A stretch of DNA of 64,000 bases, taken from the NCBI RefSeq assembly GCF_000313615.1, contig NZ_AMZQ01000007.1, forward strand, positions 124,001 to 188,000, written 5' to 3'. Below, piece after piece: positions 18,382-28,060 of this stretch; positions within the stretch are counted from its first letter, which is position 1; each line of letters begins with the position of its first letter. The DNA is from Campylobacter showae CSUNSWCD (GTDB lineage Bacteria; Campylobacterota; Campylobacteria; Campylobacterales; Campylobacteraceae). Position numbers and translations under genes: made by a program. The notes beneath the pieces were generated by a model that ran no database searches, was not told where the DNA came from, and saw only the letters and a list, made by a program, of their open reading frames with translations.

Positions 18382-18783
18382 ATGGGACTAGAAAATTTAA
18401 AACCTGCCGAGGGCTCGACTAGACAAATCAAAAGACTAGGTCGCGGTCAAGGTAGCGGTCAAGGTAAAACCGCTGGTAAAGGACACAAAGGTCAAAGAGC
18501 TAGAAAAGGCTACAATGAGAAAAGAGGCTTCGAGGGCGGTCAGCAACCGCTTCAAAGACGCCTTCCAAAAGTAGGCTTTACTTCTAAATTTGAGAAACCT
18601 TACGTAATCAACGTAGAAAAAATCGTTGCGGTAAAAGAGCTAAGCGAGATCACTATCGCTACTATCGCTACCGTGCATAAAATTTCAAGCAGCGTCAAGA
18701 AAATCAAATTGATCGGAGTGAGTGCGAAAGATTTGGCTTCGAAAATCAAAGACGAGAACGTAACCGTTAGCGGACGTGCGTAA
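18382..18783 (+). CDS. rplO: 50S ribosomal protein L15
   Basis: 133 residues: [36 protein letters not shown] and [13 protein letters not shown] are family motifs. Its TAA overlaps the secY ATG by one base (TAATG), linking ribosome and translocon synthesis. Confidence 0.98.
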   Translation: MGLENLKPAEGSTRQIKRLGRGQGSGQGKTAGKGHKGQRARKGYNEKRGFEGGQQPLQRRLPKVGFTSKFEKPYVINVEKIVAVKELSEITIATIATVHKISSSVKKIKLIGVSAKDLASKIKDENVTVSGRA

Positions 18784-20045
18784 TGAATAAGACATTGACC
18801 AACAAGATTTTAATCACGTTGGCATTTTTATTTGCTTACAGGATACTGGCATACGTGCCGGTTCCTGGCGTAAACGTCAATGTTATTAAAGAGTTTTTCG
18901 ATTCGAATTCCTCAAATGCACTGGGACTATTTAATATGTTCAGCGGTAAGGCCGCAGAGCGCCTCAGTATCATCTCTCTAGGCATTATGCCATACATCAC
19001 GGCATCGATTATTATGGAGCTTTTAGCGGCTACTTTCCCAAATTTGGGCAAGATGAAAAAAGACCGCGACGGCATGCAAAAATATATGCAGATCATCCGC
19101 TATGCCACTATCGGTATCACGCTTGTTCAAGCAGTAGGCGTTAGTATGGGGCTTCAGAGCCTTCACGGTAGAGGTGGAGAGGACGCGATAATGATAGATA
19201 TGAATTTATTTATCGCGATTGCGGCAGCTTCGATGTTAACTGGAACTATGCTTTTGATGTGGATAGGCGAGCAGATCACTCAGCGCGGTATCGGCAACGG
19301 TATCAGCCTTATTATCTTCGCGGGTATCGTTAGCGGCATACCTTCAGCCATCGGCGGAACGGTAAATTTGGTAAATACGGGCGAGATGAACTTTCTTGTA
19401 GTTATCGTAATTTTGCTTGTTATCTTGGTCACGGTAGGTATAGTTATCTACGTCGAGATGGGCGAGAGACGCGTACCGGTGAGCTATTCGCGTAAGGTAG
19501 TGATGGAAAATCAAAACAAACGCATTATGAACTATATACCTATCAAGGTAAATTTAAGCGGCGTTATTCCTCCGATTTTCGCCAGTGCGATTTTGATGTT
19601 CCCAAGTACCATTTTGCAGGCCAGTACAAATCCTTATATCCAAGCTATTCACGATTTTTTAAATCCAAATAGCTATTTTTTCAACTTTTTGACGTTCTTG
19701 CTGGTCGTATTTTTTGCATATTTTTACGCTTCGATCGCGTTTAATGCAAAAGATATCAGCGAAAATTTAAAAAGGCAGGGCGGCTTTATTCCGGGCATTA
19801 GACCGGGCGAGGGCACTGCGGGTTATCTAAACGAGGTCGCATCAAGGCTAACATTTAGCGGCGCGATTTACCTCGGTCTTATCTCGACGCTTCCTTGGGT
19901 GCTCGTTAAAATTATGGGCGTTCCGTTTTATTTCGGTGGCACGTCGGTACTGATCGTAGTTTCTGTTGCGCTTGATACGATGCGAAGGATAGAAGCTCAA
20001 ATTTATATGAACAAATATCAAACTCTAAGCGCGGTAGGCTTGTGA
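18783..20045 (+). CDS. secY: Preprotein translocase subunit SecY
   Basis: Central pore of the SecYEG translocon. The 420-residue protein has ten predicted membrane helices, beginning KILITLAFLFAYRILAYVPVPG, with the plug region FNMFSGKAAERLSIISLGIMPYITASI (ends given), GERRVPVSYSRK in the cytosolic loop, and GFIPGIRPGEGTAGYL in loop C5, which contacts SecA and the ribosome. One-base overlaps on both sides. SecG is encoded separately at 48.3 kb. Confidence 0.98.
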   Translation: MNKTLTNKILITLAFLFAYRILAYVPVPGVNVNVIKEFFDSNSSNALGLFNMFSGKAAERLSIISLGIMPYITASIIMELLAATFPNLGKMKKDRDGMQKYMQIIRYATIGITLVQAVGVSMGLQSLHGRGGEDAIMIDMNLFIAIAAASMLTGTMLLMWIGEQITQRGIGNGISLIIFAGIVSGIPSAIGGTVNLVNTGEMNFLVVIVILLVILVTVGIVIYVEMGERRVPVSYSRKVVMENQNKRIMNYIPIKVNLSGVIPPIFASAILMFPSTILQASTNPYIQAIHDFLNPNSYFFNFLTFLLVVFFAYFYASIAFNAKDISENLKRQGGFIPGIRPGEGTAGYLNEVASRLTFSGAIYLGLISTLPWVLVKIMGVPFYFGGTSVLIVVSVALDTMRRIEAQIYMNKYQTLSAVGL

Positions 20046-20803
20046 TGGCTATAACCATTATGCAGCCAAACGACATAGAGAAAATGCGAGCGGCGAATAA
20101 AATCGTCGCTCAAACCCTCGATTACGTAGAAAGTGTGATCAAGCCTGGTATTTCACTGCTCGAAATAGATAAAATTTGCGACGATATGATAAGGGCTGCG
20201 GGCGCAAAGCCAGCGTTTAAGGGGCTTTACGGTTTTCCAAACGCAGCTTGCATAAGCGTAAATGAAGTAGTCATCCACGGTATCCCAAATGAGTACAAAC
20301 TACAAGAAGGCGACATAGTAAGCGTTGATATCGGCTCAAATTTGAACGGATATTTCGGCGACTCGGCTAGAACTTGGGGCGTGGGTCAAATTTCGCGTGA
20401 AGACGAAAAGCTGATCGCTTGCGCCAAAGACGCGTTATACTTTGCGATAGATACCGTAAAAGCGGGAATGCACTTTAAAGAGCTTAGTTTTGAAATCGAG
20501 AAATTTATAAGAGCTCGCGGATTTGTTCCGCTAACGGGGTTTTGCGGTCACGGCATCGGTAGACGCCCGCATGAAGATCCGCAAATTTTAAATTATTTAG
20601 AAGGCGGGAGCCCAAAATCGGGACCAAAAATCAAAAACGGAATGGTATTTTGCGTGGAGCCGATGATTTGTCAAAAAGACGGCACTCCGGTGATCGGTCC
20701 CGACAAATGGAAAGTAACTAGCAAAGACGGGCTAAGAACCAGCCACTACGAGCACTGTATGGCTGTCGTGAACGGACGAGCAGAGATTTTAAGCCTGGCG
20801 TAA
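20045..20803 (+). CDS. map: Methionine aminopeptidase, type I
   Basis: Removes the initiator methionine from new proteins. 252 residues with the pita-bread fold ligands: D in VDIGSNLNGYFGDSAR (two aspartates), H in FCGHGIGRRPHEDP, E in CVEPMIC and E in HYEHCMAV. The ATG at 20045 overlaps the secY stop; a GTG one codon earlier is possible. Its TAA stop is the first triplet of a long inverted repeat. Confidence 0.97.
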   Translation: MAITIMQPNDIEKMRAANKIVAQTLDYVESVIKPGISLLEIDKICDDMIRAAGAKPAFKGLYGFPNAACISVNEVVIHGIPNEYKLQEGDIVSVDIGSNLNGYFGDSARTWGVGQISREDEKLIACAKDALYFAIDTVKAGMHFKELSFEIEKFIRARGFVPLTGFCGHGIGRRPHEDPQILNYLEGGSPKSGPKIKNGMVFCVEPMICQKDGTPVIGPDKWKVTSKDGLRTSHYEHCMAVVNGRAEILSLA

Positions 20804-20854
20804 AATTTTAAATTTTACAAATCGCTTGCGCGACTTGTAAATTTTAAAATTTTA
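20801..20854 (+). terminator. 25-bp inverted repeat between map and infA
   Basis: The arms 20801-20825 and 20830-20854 are complementary at 23 of 25 positions around a TTGC loop. The left arm begins with the map stop codon. The outer stem is all A/T and the loop end is CGC/GCG, so it can work as a bidirectional terminator or processing hairpin. A smaller hairpin (ACTTCCGCC/GGCGAAAGT, 20885-20906) follows before infA. Confidence 0.65.
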
Positions 20855-20928
20855 ATTTGTGGTGAGTTAAAATTTTAATTTCAAACTTCCGCCGAGTGGC
20901 GAAAGTAAATTTAACAAAAAGGAGTTAA

Positions 20929-21147
20929 GTGGCAAAAGACGACGTCATAGAGATCGACGGCAACGTTATCGAGGCGCTGCCAAACGCGACGTTTAAGGTC
21001 GAGCTCGACAACAAACATGTGATTTTGTGTCACATTGCGGGCAAGATGAGGATGCATTATATAAAAATAATGCCTGGAGACCGCGTAAAGGTGGAACTAA
21101 CGCCTTACAGTCTGGATAAGGGTAGGATAATTTACCGCCATAAGTAA
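20929..21147 (+). CDS. infA: Translation initiation factor IF-1
   Basis: 72 residues, the exact IF-1 length, with the S1-type OB fold: [50 protein letters not shown] (ends given). It blocks the A site during initiation. Start is GTG, with an AAGGAG site six bases upstream; no ATG is available nearby. Confidence 0.97.
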   Translation: MAKDDVIEIDGNVIEALPNATFKVELDNKHVILCHIAGKMRMHYIKIMPGDRVKVELTPYSLDKGRIIYRHK

Positions 21148-21207
21148 ATTAAAAGCTAAATTTGGCTATACTCAGCCCTTTGCGACAAATTGCTGTATGA
21201 AGAATTG

Positions 21208-21262
21208 TTTTCAAAGCCCACCACTTGTTTTGAAAATAGTTGGTTTAAAATTTCGTTAAACC
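21208..21262 (+). other. Two hairpins in the leader of the alpha operon
   Basis: TTTTCAAA (21208-21215) pairs with TTTGAAAA (21229-21236), and GGTTTAA (21242-21248) pairs with TTAAACC (21256-21262). They sit 40-95 bp before rpmJ. In E. coli the alpha operon is controlled by S4 binding a structured leader; a similar role here is only inference. Confidence 0.35.
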
Positions 21263-21303
21263 TGATGCAGCCTAAAAGTGGAATAAATTTTTAGGAGACA
21301 AGA

Positions 21304-21417
21304 ATGAAAGTTCGTCCTTCTGTAAAGAAGATGTGTGACAAGTGCAAAATTGTCAAGCGCCAAGGCGTAGTTCGCATAATCTGCGAAAATCCAAAACATA
21401 AACAAAGACAAGGATAA
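21304..21417 (+). CDS. rpmJ: 50S ribosomal protein L36
   Basis: 37 residues, [20 protein letters not shown] at the start, with zinc ligands C11, C14, C27 and H32 (the CDKC and CENPKH motifs). It is preceded by TTAGGAG and followed three bases later by rpsM. It is the zinc-binding form of L36. Short enough to be missed by simple gene callers but unmistakable. Confidence 0.97.
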   Translation: MKVRPSVKKMCDKCKIVKRQGVVRIICENPKHKQRQG

Positions 21418-21420
21418 AGC

Positions 21421-21789
21421 ATGGCACGTATCGCAGGTGTGGATTTACCAAAGAAAAAGAGAATCGAATACGGTTTGACCTATATTTACGGTATCGGTCT
21501 TTACAAATCTCGTCAAATTTTAGACGCTACTAAAATTTCTTACGATAAAAGAGTAAATGATCTAACCGAAGACGAAGCCGCAGCTATCCGCAAAGAGATC
21601 CAAGAGAATCACGTGGTGGAAGGTGACCTTAGAAAAAGCGTCGCTATGGATATCAAGGCTCTTATGGACTTAGGAAGCTACCGCGGTCTAAGACACAGAA
21701 AAGGTCTTCCGGTGCGCGGTCAAAAGACTAAAACAAACGCTAGAACTAGAAAAGGCAAGCGCAAAACAGTCGGCGCTGCGACTAAATAA
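21421..21789 (+). CDS. rpsM: 30S ribosomal protein S13
   Basis: 122 residues: [20 protein letters not shown] at the start, then [20 protein letters not shown] in the tail that reaches the P-site tRNA. Part of subunit bridge B1. Nine bases before rpsK. Confidence 0.98.
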   Translation: MARIAGVDLPKKKRIEYGLTYIYGIGLYKSRQILDATKISYDKRVNDLTEDEAAAIRKEIQENHVVEGDLRKSVAMDIKALMDLGSYRGLRHRKGLPVRGQKTKTNARTRKGKRKTVGAATK

Positions 21790-21798
21790 GGATAAGCG

Positions 21799-22191
21799 AT
21801 GGCAAAAAGAAAAGTAGTTAAAAAGAAAATTGTAAGAAAAAGTATAGCTAAAGGTATCGTTTATATAAGCGCGACTTTTAACAATACGATGGTAACGGTT
21901 ACCGATGAGATGGGAAATGCTATCGCTTGGAGCAGTGCCGGTGGACTAGGCTTCAAAGGAAGTAAAAAATCAACTCCTTACGCAGCCCAACAAGCAGTCG
22001 AGGACGCTCTAACTAAAGCAAAAGAGCACGGTATAAAAGAAGTAGGCATCAAAGTACAAGGTCCTGGCAGCGGCAGAGAGACCGCAGTCAAGAGCGTAGG
22101 TGCGGTAGAGGGCATAAAAGTAACGTTTTTAAAAGATATAACCCCGCTTCCGCATAACGGTTGCAGACCGCCGAAACGCCGCCGCGTATAA
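21799..22191 (+). CDS. rpsK: 30S ribosomal protein S11
   Basis: 130 residues: [20 protein letters not shown] and the C-terminal [17 protein letters not shown] are invariant S11 features. It lies in the platform near the E site. Normal spacing to rpsD behind TTTAGGAG. Confidence 0.98.
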   Translation: MAKRKVVKKKIVRKSIAKGIVYISATFNNTMVTVTDEMGNAIAWSSAGGLGFKGSKKSTPYAAQQAVEDALTKAKEHGIKEVGIKVQGPGSGRETAVKSVGAVEGIKVTFLKDITPLPHNGCRPPKRRRV

Positions 22192-22213
22192 TTAGAAATT
22201 TAGGAGAATTATT

Positions 22214-22840
22214 ATGGCTAGATATAGAGGACCCGTTGAAAAATTAGAAAGACGTCTTGGTGTGTCTCTTGCGTTAAAAGGCGAAAGAAGACTTGCCGGT
22301 AAAAGCGCTTTAGAAAAAAGAAATTATGCACCAGGTCAACACGGACAAAGAAGAAGCAAGATAAGCGAATACGGCTTACAGCTTCGTGAAAAACAAAAAG
22401 CTAAATTTATGTACGGCATTAGCGAAAAGCAATTCCGCCGCCTATTCCAAGAGGCTGCTCGCCGCGAGGGAAATACCGGTGCGCTTTTGGTGCAGCTTTT
22501 GGAGCAAAGACTAGATAACGTAGTTTACAGAATGGGCTTTGCGACTACTCGCCGTTTTGCTCGTCAGCTAGTTACTCACGGACATATTTTGGTAAACGGC
22601 AAGAGAGTAGATATTCCTTCTTACAGAGTTCAAGCGGGTTCTAAAGTAGAAGTTATCGAAAAATCTAAAAACAATCCGCAAATTGTTCGCGCGATCGATC
22701 TTACGGCGCAAACCGGCATCGTAGCTTGGGTCGACGTCGAAAAAGATAAAAAATTCGGAATTTTCACAAGAACTCCGGAAAGGGAAGAAGTCGTCATTCC
22801 TGTCGAGGAAAGATTCATAGTAGAGCTTTATTCGAAATAA
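22214..22840 (+). CDS. rpsD: 30S ribosomal protein S4
   Basis: 208 residues: [19 protein letters not shown] at the start and the S4 domain [21 protein letters not shown]4 starts 30S assembly and, in E. coli, represses this operon. Cysteine-free N-terminus, that is, the non-zinc form. Followed by rpoA. Confidence 0.98.
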   Translation: MARYRGPVEKLERRLGVSLALKGERRLAGKSALEKRNYAPGQHGQRRSKISEYGLQLREKQKAKFMYGISEKQFRRLFQEAARREGNTGALLVQLLEQRLDNVVYRMGFATTRRFARQLVTHGHILVNGKRVDIPSYRVQAGSKVEVIEKSKNNPQIVRAIDLTAQTGIVAWVDVEKDKKFGIFTRTPEREEVVIPVEERFIVELYSK

Positions 22841-22854
22841 TAAGGGGTATAACG

Positions 22855-23868
22855 ATGAGAAAAATTACCACATCAGCTTATATGCCTACCGAAATTTCAG
22901 TAGAGAGTATAAGTGAGAATGTCGCCAAAATAACCGCGTATCCGTTTGAGACGGGCTATGCAGTTACTTTGGCTCATCCTCTAAGACGACTTTTATATAG
23001 TAGTACGGTTGGATTTGCGGCTACGGGCGTCAAGATAGAGGGCGTATCTCACGAATTTGATTCGATGAGGGGCATGCTCGAGGACGTAGCGCAGTTTATT
23101 ATAAATTTAAAAAATATCCGCTTTAAACTAAAAAATGAGTCTGAGCGCGAAGTGGTTGAGTATTCGTTTAAAGGTCCAAAAGAGATAAAAGCCGGCGATC
23201 TAAAAAACGATGTCGTAGATGTCGTAAATCCAGACGCTTATCTCGCGACCATAAACGAGGATGCGGAGCTTAAATTTTCGGTAATCATCCAAAAAGGTAT
23301 CGGATACGTCCCAAGCGAGGAGATAAGAGATAATACTGAAGAGGGCTACATAGCCCTTGATGCTTTCTTTACGCCTGTTAAAAAAGCAGTTTACGAGCTA
23401 GTAAATGTCCTTGTTGAGGATAATCCTGACTACGAGAAGATTATTTTCACGGTTACGACAGATGGACAAGTGGGCGCGATCGAGGCGTTTAAACATGCTA
23501 TCGAGGCGATGTATCAGCAGATGTCGGTGTTTAAAGGTGTTTTAAATATCGACGTTTCAGCAGGTCTAAATGCTCAAGCTTCTGGTAGCGAGCATGCAAA
23601 GTTGCTTCAAAGCATAGAAGAGTTAAATTTGAGTGCTAGAAGCTCCAACTGCCTTGATAAAGCCGAGATTAGATTTATCGGCGAGCTTGCTTTGATGGAT
23701 GAAAACGAGCTAAAAGAACTTAAAAATTTAGGTAAAAAATCTCTTGATGAGATCAAAGCCGTTATGCAAGAGATTGGATATCCGGTTGGCGGCGACCTAG
23801 GCGGCGGTAAAGAGCAACTCAAGAAAAAAATCGCCGACCTAAAATCACAAATGAGTGCAAAAGAGTAA
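22855..23868 (+). CDS. rpoA: RNA polymerase alpha subunit
   Basis: 337 residues. The N-terminal domain carries [20 protein letters not shown] for dimerisation and assembly; the C-terminal domain has [19 protein letters not shown] and [17 protein letters not shown], the helix-hairpin-helix that contacts UP elements and activators. The linker is normal. It lies in the usual place between rpsD and rplQ. Confidence 0.98.
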   Translation: MRKITTSAYMPTEISVESISENVAKITAYPFETGYAVTLAHPLRRLLYSSTVGFAATGVKIEGVSHEFDSMRGMLEDVAQFIINLKNIRFKLKNESEREVVEYSFKGPKEIKAGDLKNDVVDVVNPDAYLATINEDAELKFSVIIQKGIGYVPSEEIRDNTEEGYIALDAFFTPVKKAVYELVNVLVEDNPDYEKIIFTVTTDGQVGAIEAFKHAIEAMYQQMSVFKGVLNIDVSAGLNAQASGSEHAKLLQSIEELNLSARSSNCLDKAEIRFIGELALMDENELKELKNLGKKSLDEIKAVMQEIGYPVGGDLGGGKEQLKKKIADLKSQMSAKE

Positions 23869-23879
23869 AAGGAACATAA

Positions 23880-24236
23880 ATGAGACACGGTCACGGATAC
23901 AGAAAACTAGGTAGGACGTCGGCTCACCGCTCGGCTCTACTTAAAAACTTAGCTATCGCTATCATCAAAAGCGAAAAGATAGAGACGACCTTGCCTAAGG
24001 CAAAAGAGTTGAGAAGCTATATCGAAAAACTAATCACTAGAGCTAGAAAAGGCGACAGCAACGCTCACAGAGCAGTTTTTGCTAGCTTGCAGGATAAAGA
24101 AACTACGAACAAGTTGGTAAGTGAGCTTGCTCCAAAATTCGTAGGTAAAAACGGTGGATATACGCGCATCGTTAAGACTCGCGTTCGCCGAGGCGATGCC
24201 GCTGAGATGGCTTATATTGAGCTAATCAAAGAATAA
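23880..24236 (+). CDS. rplQ: 50S ribosomal protein L17
   Basis: 118 residues: [20 protein letters not shown] at the start, and [20 protein letters not shown] at the end. Last gene of the ribosomal run; a strong terminator follows five bases after its stop. Confidence 0.98.
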   Translation: MRHGHGYRKLGRTSAHRSALLKNLAIAIIKSEKIETTLPKAKELRSYIEKLITRARKGDSNAHRAVFASLQDKETTNKLVSELAPKFVGKNGGYTRIVKTRVRRGDAAEMAYIELIKE

Positions 24237-24241
24237 TTTTT

Positions 24242-24265
24242 AGAGAGCTTCGGCTCTCTTTTATT
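24242..24265 (+). terminator. Rho-independent terminator of the ribosomal cluster
   Basis: AGAGAGC (24242-24248), the stable tetraloop TTCG, then GCTCTCT (24253-24259) followed by TTTATTTT. This C(UUCG)G hairpin with a U tract is the clearest terminator in the window. Confidence 0.93.
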
Positions 24266-24714
24266 TTCAAATTTACTCACCATAATTACTTCAAAATCTA
24301 CTTTTTCTTTTTAATTAAATTTATTTGCTTGCCTATTATTGACGGTTTTTCATATATACTAAAATATTAAAATTCACAGCAAGTTTAAAATAATGTATAG
24401 AGTTCTAATCTTCGTCGTAGTTTTACTGATAAATTTGCTTTTAAAAGATTTGCTTACAAATAAGCGCTCGGCATGCCAAATCCAAAAATATCTTAAAGGT
24501 TTTGTATATATGACCGCACTTGTATGACTTTTACTTATTATGCTTTTTTGTACTTAAACGGCCACTGTGCTTTTTTAAATTTGTTTTTATACCAGCACCC
24601 TATGGCCTTAATATCAAAATTTAACCAAGTTAAAAATAACCGCAAAAACGCCAAACTCATTGCGTATTTAAAATTTTATCTGCTATAATATCTCAAAAAT
24701 TTAAAAGGTTAAAA
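24266..24714. other. AT-rich spacer between rplQ and nfu
   Basis: About 450 bp. The only frame of note is a 44-codon hydrophobic one (24393-24527, MYRVLIFVVVLLINLLLKD at its start), which has no ribosome site and looks like a remnant or chance. Nothing else recognised apart from the nfu promoter. Confidence 0.45.
24681..24689 (+). promoter_or_regulatory. Extended -10 promoter of nfu-murE operon
   Basis: TGCTATAAT lies 26 bp before the nfu ATG. It matches the extended -10 form seen at three other places in this window (1974, 32227 and 58773). Confidence 0.65.
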
Positions 24715-24984
24715 ATGATCCCATTTACCGACGAAGAGCTACTAAAGCCCGTAAAAGCGAGCTTACAAAAGGTTTTGCCTATGCTTGAAAACGACGGCGG
24801 AGGCATAGAGCTGCTAGGCATCAAAAACGGCAAAATTTACGTCCGCCTCACCGGCCACTGCCACGGGTGCGCAGCCAGTTCGACCACGCTAAAATACGGC
24901 GTCGAGCGTCAACTGCGCATAGATATCCATCCTCAGCTAGAGGTCGTAAACATCCCTATCGGCGAGGAAGTTAAATTTGATTGA
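24715..24984 (+). CDS. NifU-like iron-sulfur carrier (Nfu domain)
   Basis: 89 residues comprising only the NifU C-terminal domain: DGGGIELLGIKNGKIYVRL and the CHGCAASSTTLKYGVE segment whose CxxC holds or passes on an Fe-S cluster. Such stand-alone Nfu proteins deliver clusters to target enzymes. It heads an operon with the helical gene and murE; its stop overlaps the next start by eight bases. C. jejuni has the same neighbour order as I recall it. Confidence 0.9.
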   Translation: MIPFTDEELLKPVKASLQKVLPMLENDGGGIELLGIKNGKIYVRLTGHCHGCAASSTTLKYGVERQLRIDIHPQLEVVNIPIGEEVKFD

Positions 24985-25522
24985 TTACAAAAAGGCGGGC
25001 CTAAAAGCGTTTAACAAGGGCGAATTTGAGGCCGCCGCGAGCTATTTTTCGCTTGCATACGATAAAAAGCCAGACAAAAAGCTGCTTTTCCTCATTATGC
25101 TTTGCTCGCTTGCTAAGATTCGCCGCGATGAGGCAATGACGCTTTTTGAGATATTTAAGCTAAAAGACAAGCTCGGCATGAGTCCGGACGAGCTAGAGGA
25201 AATTTTAGGCGCGCTTGAGGCAAAATTTAGCGACGACGAGAGTCTTGAGGAGCAAAATGCGATCAGCTACGCCGATTTTATGGAAGCTGTTAGGCGCGGC
25301 GGATTTAAAAGCACCTTCGAGGACATCATGTTTTCCACGCGCGTGATGATCGATAACCGCGACGATTTCCTCGAGTTCTTGCAAAATCTTATCAAAAACG
25401 ACTTCATCGAAATGGGGCTAAACTACATCGAGACCGCAGCTGTGATGTTTGCCGGCGACGAACGACTAATCGCACTAGCTCGCGAAATCAACAAAAAGGC
25501 CGAAAGTGAAAATTTACGTTAA
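24977..25522 (+). CDS. Conserved TPR-like helical protein of unknown function
   Basis: 181 residues, all helical in appearance, with a TPR-like start (AFNKGEFEAAASYFSLAYDKKPD) and no signal peptide or membrane helix. A TTG start is used; this TTG lies inside the AAATTTG motif at the end of nfu. The 3' end overlaps murE by 17 bases. It keeps the same place between nfu and murE as in C. jejuni (from memory), but no function is known to me. Confidence 0.75.
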   Translation: MIDYKKAGLKAFNKGEFEAAASYFSLAYDKKPDKKLLFLIMLCSLAKIRRDEAMTLFEIFKLKDKLGMSPDELEEILGALEAKFSDDESLEEQNAISYADFMEAVRRGGFKSTFEDIMFSTRVMIDNRDDFLEFLQNLIKNDFIEMGLNYIETAAVMFAGDERLIALAREINKKAESENLR

Positions 25523-26798
25523 AGAAGGTTTTGTTACCGACAACTCAAACGAATGCGAAGCGGGTTGCTATTTCGTTAAAACGGCGACGAACGCCAAATT
25601 TGAAGCAGGCGCCCTGGCGAAGGGTGCAAAAATCATAAATTTGAGCGAATGCAAGCAGCTACTAGGTATCGACGAGAGTATCAAAATCATCGGCATCACG
25701 GGCACGAACGGCAAAACCACGACCGCGGCGGTTATCTATGCTACGCTACTAAATTTAGGCTACGGATGCGGCCTGTGCGGCACTCGCGGCGCCTTTATAA
25801 ACGGTGAACGCATAGATGATAAGGCGCTAACGACGAGCGAAATTTTACGCACGCTTAGCTACCTAAAATCCGCTAGCGAGCGCGGTTGCGAGTACTTCGT
25901 GATGGAGGCTAGCTCGCACGCCATCGCGCAAAAACGTATCGAGAGTCTGGAATTTGCGATGAAAATTTTTACGAATTTGACTCAAGACCATCTCGACTAC
26001 CACGGCACGTTTGAGGAGTATGCGCGCGTAAAGAGCGAGTTTTTCGCAGATGACGCGCCAAAGCTCATAAACATAGACGACCGCGGCGGGATCAAATTTA
26101 ACCCAGCAAATGCCCTAACTTACGCGCTTCATGCGGACGCGGACTTTGCGCCAGGCGAGTATTCGCTAGAGGGCGGTATCCATGGGGTACTAAAGACTCC
26201 TCGCGGACAGATGGCGCTAAGCTCAAATTTGCACGGCGAATTTAACCTTTGTAACCTCATCGCGGCCGTCGCTTGCGTCGCAACGCTGACTGATAGGCCG
26301 CTAGAGCAGATCGCACGCGCTGCGTCGAAATTTGACGGCGTCGAGGGGCGTATGGAGGTCGTTAGTCGCGACCCGCTCGTGATTGTGGACTTTGCGCACA
26401 CTCCAGATGGCATCGAAAAGGTGCTAAACGCATTGCGCCATCGCAAGATCGTCGCCGTTTTTGGCGCGGGCGGCGATAGAGACCGCACCAAACGCCCAAA
26501 AATGGGTGCGATAGCGCAAAAATACGCGCACAGACTCGTCGTCACCAGCGACAATCCCCGCAGCGAAGAGCCTGAAAGCATCATCGCCGAGATCTGTGGC
26601 GGCCTAGAGATGAACGAGCGCGTAAAATGCATCGCAAACCGCAAGGAGGCGATCAAATATGCACTTGAAAGCCTCGCGCAAGACGAAATTTTAGTAATTT
26701 TAGGCAAGGGCGACGAGACATATCAAGAGATCAAAGGCGTAAAGTACCCGTTTAGCGATAAGCAAGTAGTGCGTGAGATTTTGGATGAGCGTACCTAA
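25506..26798 (+). CDS. murE: UDP-MurNAc-L-Ala-D-Glu:meso-diaminopimelate ligase
   Basis: Adds meso-DAP to the peptidoglycan precursor. 430 residues, short for MurE because the N-terminal UDP-binding domain is compact, as in other Campylobacterota. ATP site GITGTNGKTT (residues 63-72); ligand residues in LTQDHLDYHG; C-terminal DNPRSEEPE, whose DNPR sequence marks the DAP-adding rather than the Lys-adding enzyme. GTG start, overlapping the previous gene. A hairpin terminator lies 22 bp downstream. Confidence 0.95.
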   Translation: MKIYVKEGFVTDNSNECEAGCYFVKTATNAKFEAGALAKGAKIINLSECKQLLGIDESIKIIGITGTNGKTTTAAVIYATLLNLGYGCGLCGTRGAFINGERIDDKALTTSEILRTLSYLKSASERGCEYFVMEASSHAIAQKRIESLEFAMKIFTNLTQDHLDYHGTFEEYARVKSEFFADDAPKLINIDDRGGIKFNPANALTYALHADADFAPGEYSLEGGIHGVLKTPRGQMALSSNLHGEFNLCNLIAAVACVATLTDRPLEQIARAASKFDGVEGRMEVVSRDPLVIVDFAHTPDGIEKVLNALRHRKIVAVFGAGGDRDRTKRPKMGAIAQKYAHRLVVTSDNPRSEEPESIIAEICGGLEMNERVKCIANRKEAIKYALESLAQDEILVILGKGDETYQEIKGVKYPFSDKQVVREILDERT

Positions 26799-26820
26799 AT
26801 CTACGGATAAAACGGCGACG

Positions 26821-26856
26821 AAACAAAGGCAAATTTGAGTAAAATCGCCTTTGTTT
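26821..26856 (+). terminator. Stem-loop behind murE
   Basis: AAACAAAGGC (26821-26830) and GCCTTTGTTT (26847-26856) are a perfect 10-bp inverted repeat with a 16-base loop. It lies 22 bp after the murE stop; the right arm itself ends in a T-rich run. Confidence 0.65.
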
Positions 26857-26879
26857 GCACCAAAAATCTGCTTATTTGC

Positions 26880-26904
26880 TGAGCGGCGTCAAATTTGCCG
26901 CTCA
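26880..26904. other. Second hairpin in the murE-panD spacer
   Basis: TGAGCGGC (26880-26887) pairs with GCCGCTCA (26897-26904) over a loop that contains AAATTT. It may act as a back-up terminator. Confidence 0.45.
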
Positions 26905-27000
26905 TCTAAACGCTGCTAATTTCAAATTTAATCACAAATTTAACGCCGGATTTTATCGTAGCGAGCAAGCAAAAATGAATCGCCGCGGCCAAATTTATAG

Positions 27001-27006
27001 TATAAT
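27001..27006 (+). promoter_or_regulatory. -10 box of panD
   Basis: TATAAT, preceded by AG, 27 bp before the panD ATG. No clear -35. Confidence 0.5.
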
Positions 27007-27033
27007 TTTTCTAAAAAATACAAAGGATAGCCG

Positions 27034-27381
27034 ATGAGAATCGAAATTTTATCAAGCAAAATCCACCGCGCGCGCGTGACGGACGCCAATCTAAACTACG
27101 TGGGCTCGGTCACGATCGGACCCGAGCTTATCGAGGCTGCAGGGCTTTGCGAATACCAAAAAGTCGAAATCCTAAACGTCAATAACGGCGAGCGCTTCGC
27201 TACATATGTGATCCGTGGCGAGAAAAAGGGTGAGATCTGCCTAAACGGCGCGGCCGCGCGCAAAGTCTGCGTCGGCGACATCGTCATCATTGTGGCCTAC
27301 GCACTTCTTAGCGCCAAAAAAGCGAGAGATTTCGAACCAAAAATCGTGCAGGTAAACGCGCAAAACGAGATCGTAAAATAG
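27034..27381 (+). CDS. panD: Aspartate 1-decarboxylase
   Basis: Makes beta-alanine for pantothenate and coenzyme A. 115 residues. The self-processing site is G24-S25 in NYVGSVTI; S25 becomes the catalytic pyruvoyl group. Further conserved segments are [11 protein letters not shown] and [10 protein letters not shown]. Normal length. It stands alone with its own promoter, and is followed by a decayed region. Confidence 0.96.
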   Translation: MRIEILSSKIHRARVTDANLNYVGSVTIGPELIEAAGLCEYQKVEILNVNNGERFATYVIRGEKKGEICLNGAAARKVCVGDIVIIVAYALLSAKKARDFEPKIVQVNAQNEIVK

Positions 27382-27858
27382 CATGGTATCGCGCCTTGAG
27401 GGGGCTTTTCGCCTCGCCGCATCACTACGAAAAATATAAAGCGCAGCTGGGTAAAATAGCTTAGTTTGCTTCGGCTTTATGAGGGACGCAAAATGGCGCA
27501 AGACCTTTTTGGCGATCTGCGCCAAAGGTTCGCCCGCGAGGCAGTGCGAGATCTATGAAATCCTTGGCTCCTGCGTGAATGAGATCAGATTCGCCTTGCC
27601 CGCCGCAGACTATGGGCAAGGCATTTGCGACGGCTACATCTCGCAGAGCCTCAGAGCGGGCGAAAAGCCCACCCTGAGGCTCAGATAGAATACATAGAAT
27701 TTGCGAAATTTTACGACTTCGTAAGCCGCGGCGCGCTGCTACCGCCTGAGCACAAAAGCCAGGGCCTTGATGCCATAGCGCGCTATTTAGAGCGCCTCGG
27801 TAAATTTGAGATGGAGCCTGGCGAGCAAAGTTTAGAAATTTACGGCCACAAACGCTAG
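27382..27858 (+). pseudogene. Remnants of an unidentified gene behind panD
   Basis: Open fragments in changing frames give protein-like text: ASPHHYEKYKAQLGKIA ending in a stop near 27450; then one frame from 27479 to 27688 and another from 27625 to 27858 (IEYIEFAKFYDFVSRGALLP). No single frame runs through and no start with a good ribosome site is present. Composition is coding-like, so this is best read as a gene broken by frameshifts. I do not recognise the family. Confidence 0.4.
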
Positions 27859-28060
27859 ATTTTATACTGAATTTCTTTTGACCTGGTTAAATTTGCCTTA
27901 TGCGACGCCTGGTAAAATTTGGGCAAAGCACGCGGCAGATATTTTGCAAACGAGCGAATTATTCAAAATTTTGCCAGCTTTTGGCGTTAAATTTGCCGCG
28001 GTCGGTAAAATTTGGCGAAAATGGGCAAAACTTGCGCCTAAATTTAAAAGGATTCGCAAA

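Noticed and set aside
24393-24527. 44-codon hydrophobic frame between rplQ and nfu
   Set aside because: It lacks a ribosome site and promoter and lies in AT-rich spacer; kept only as a note under the spacer.
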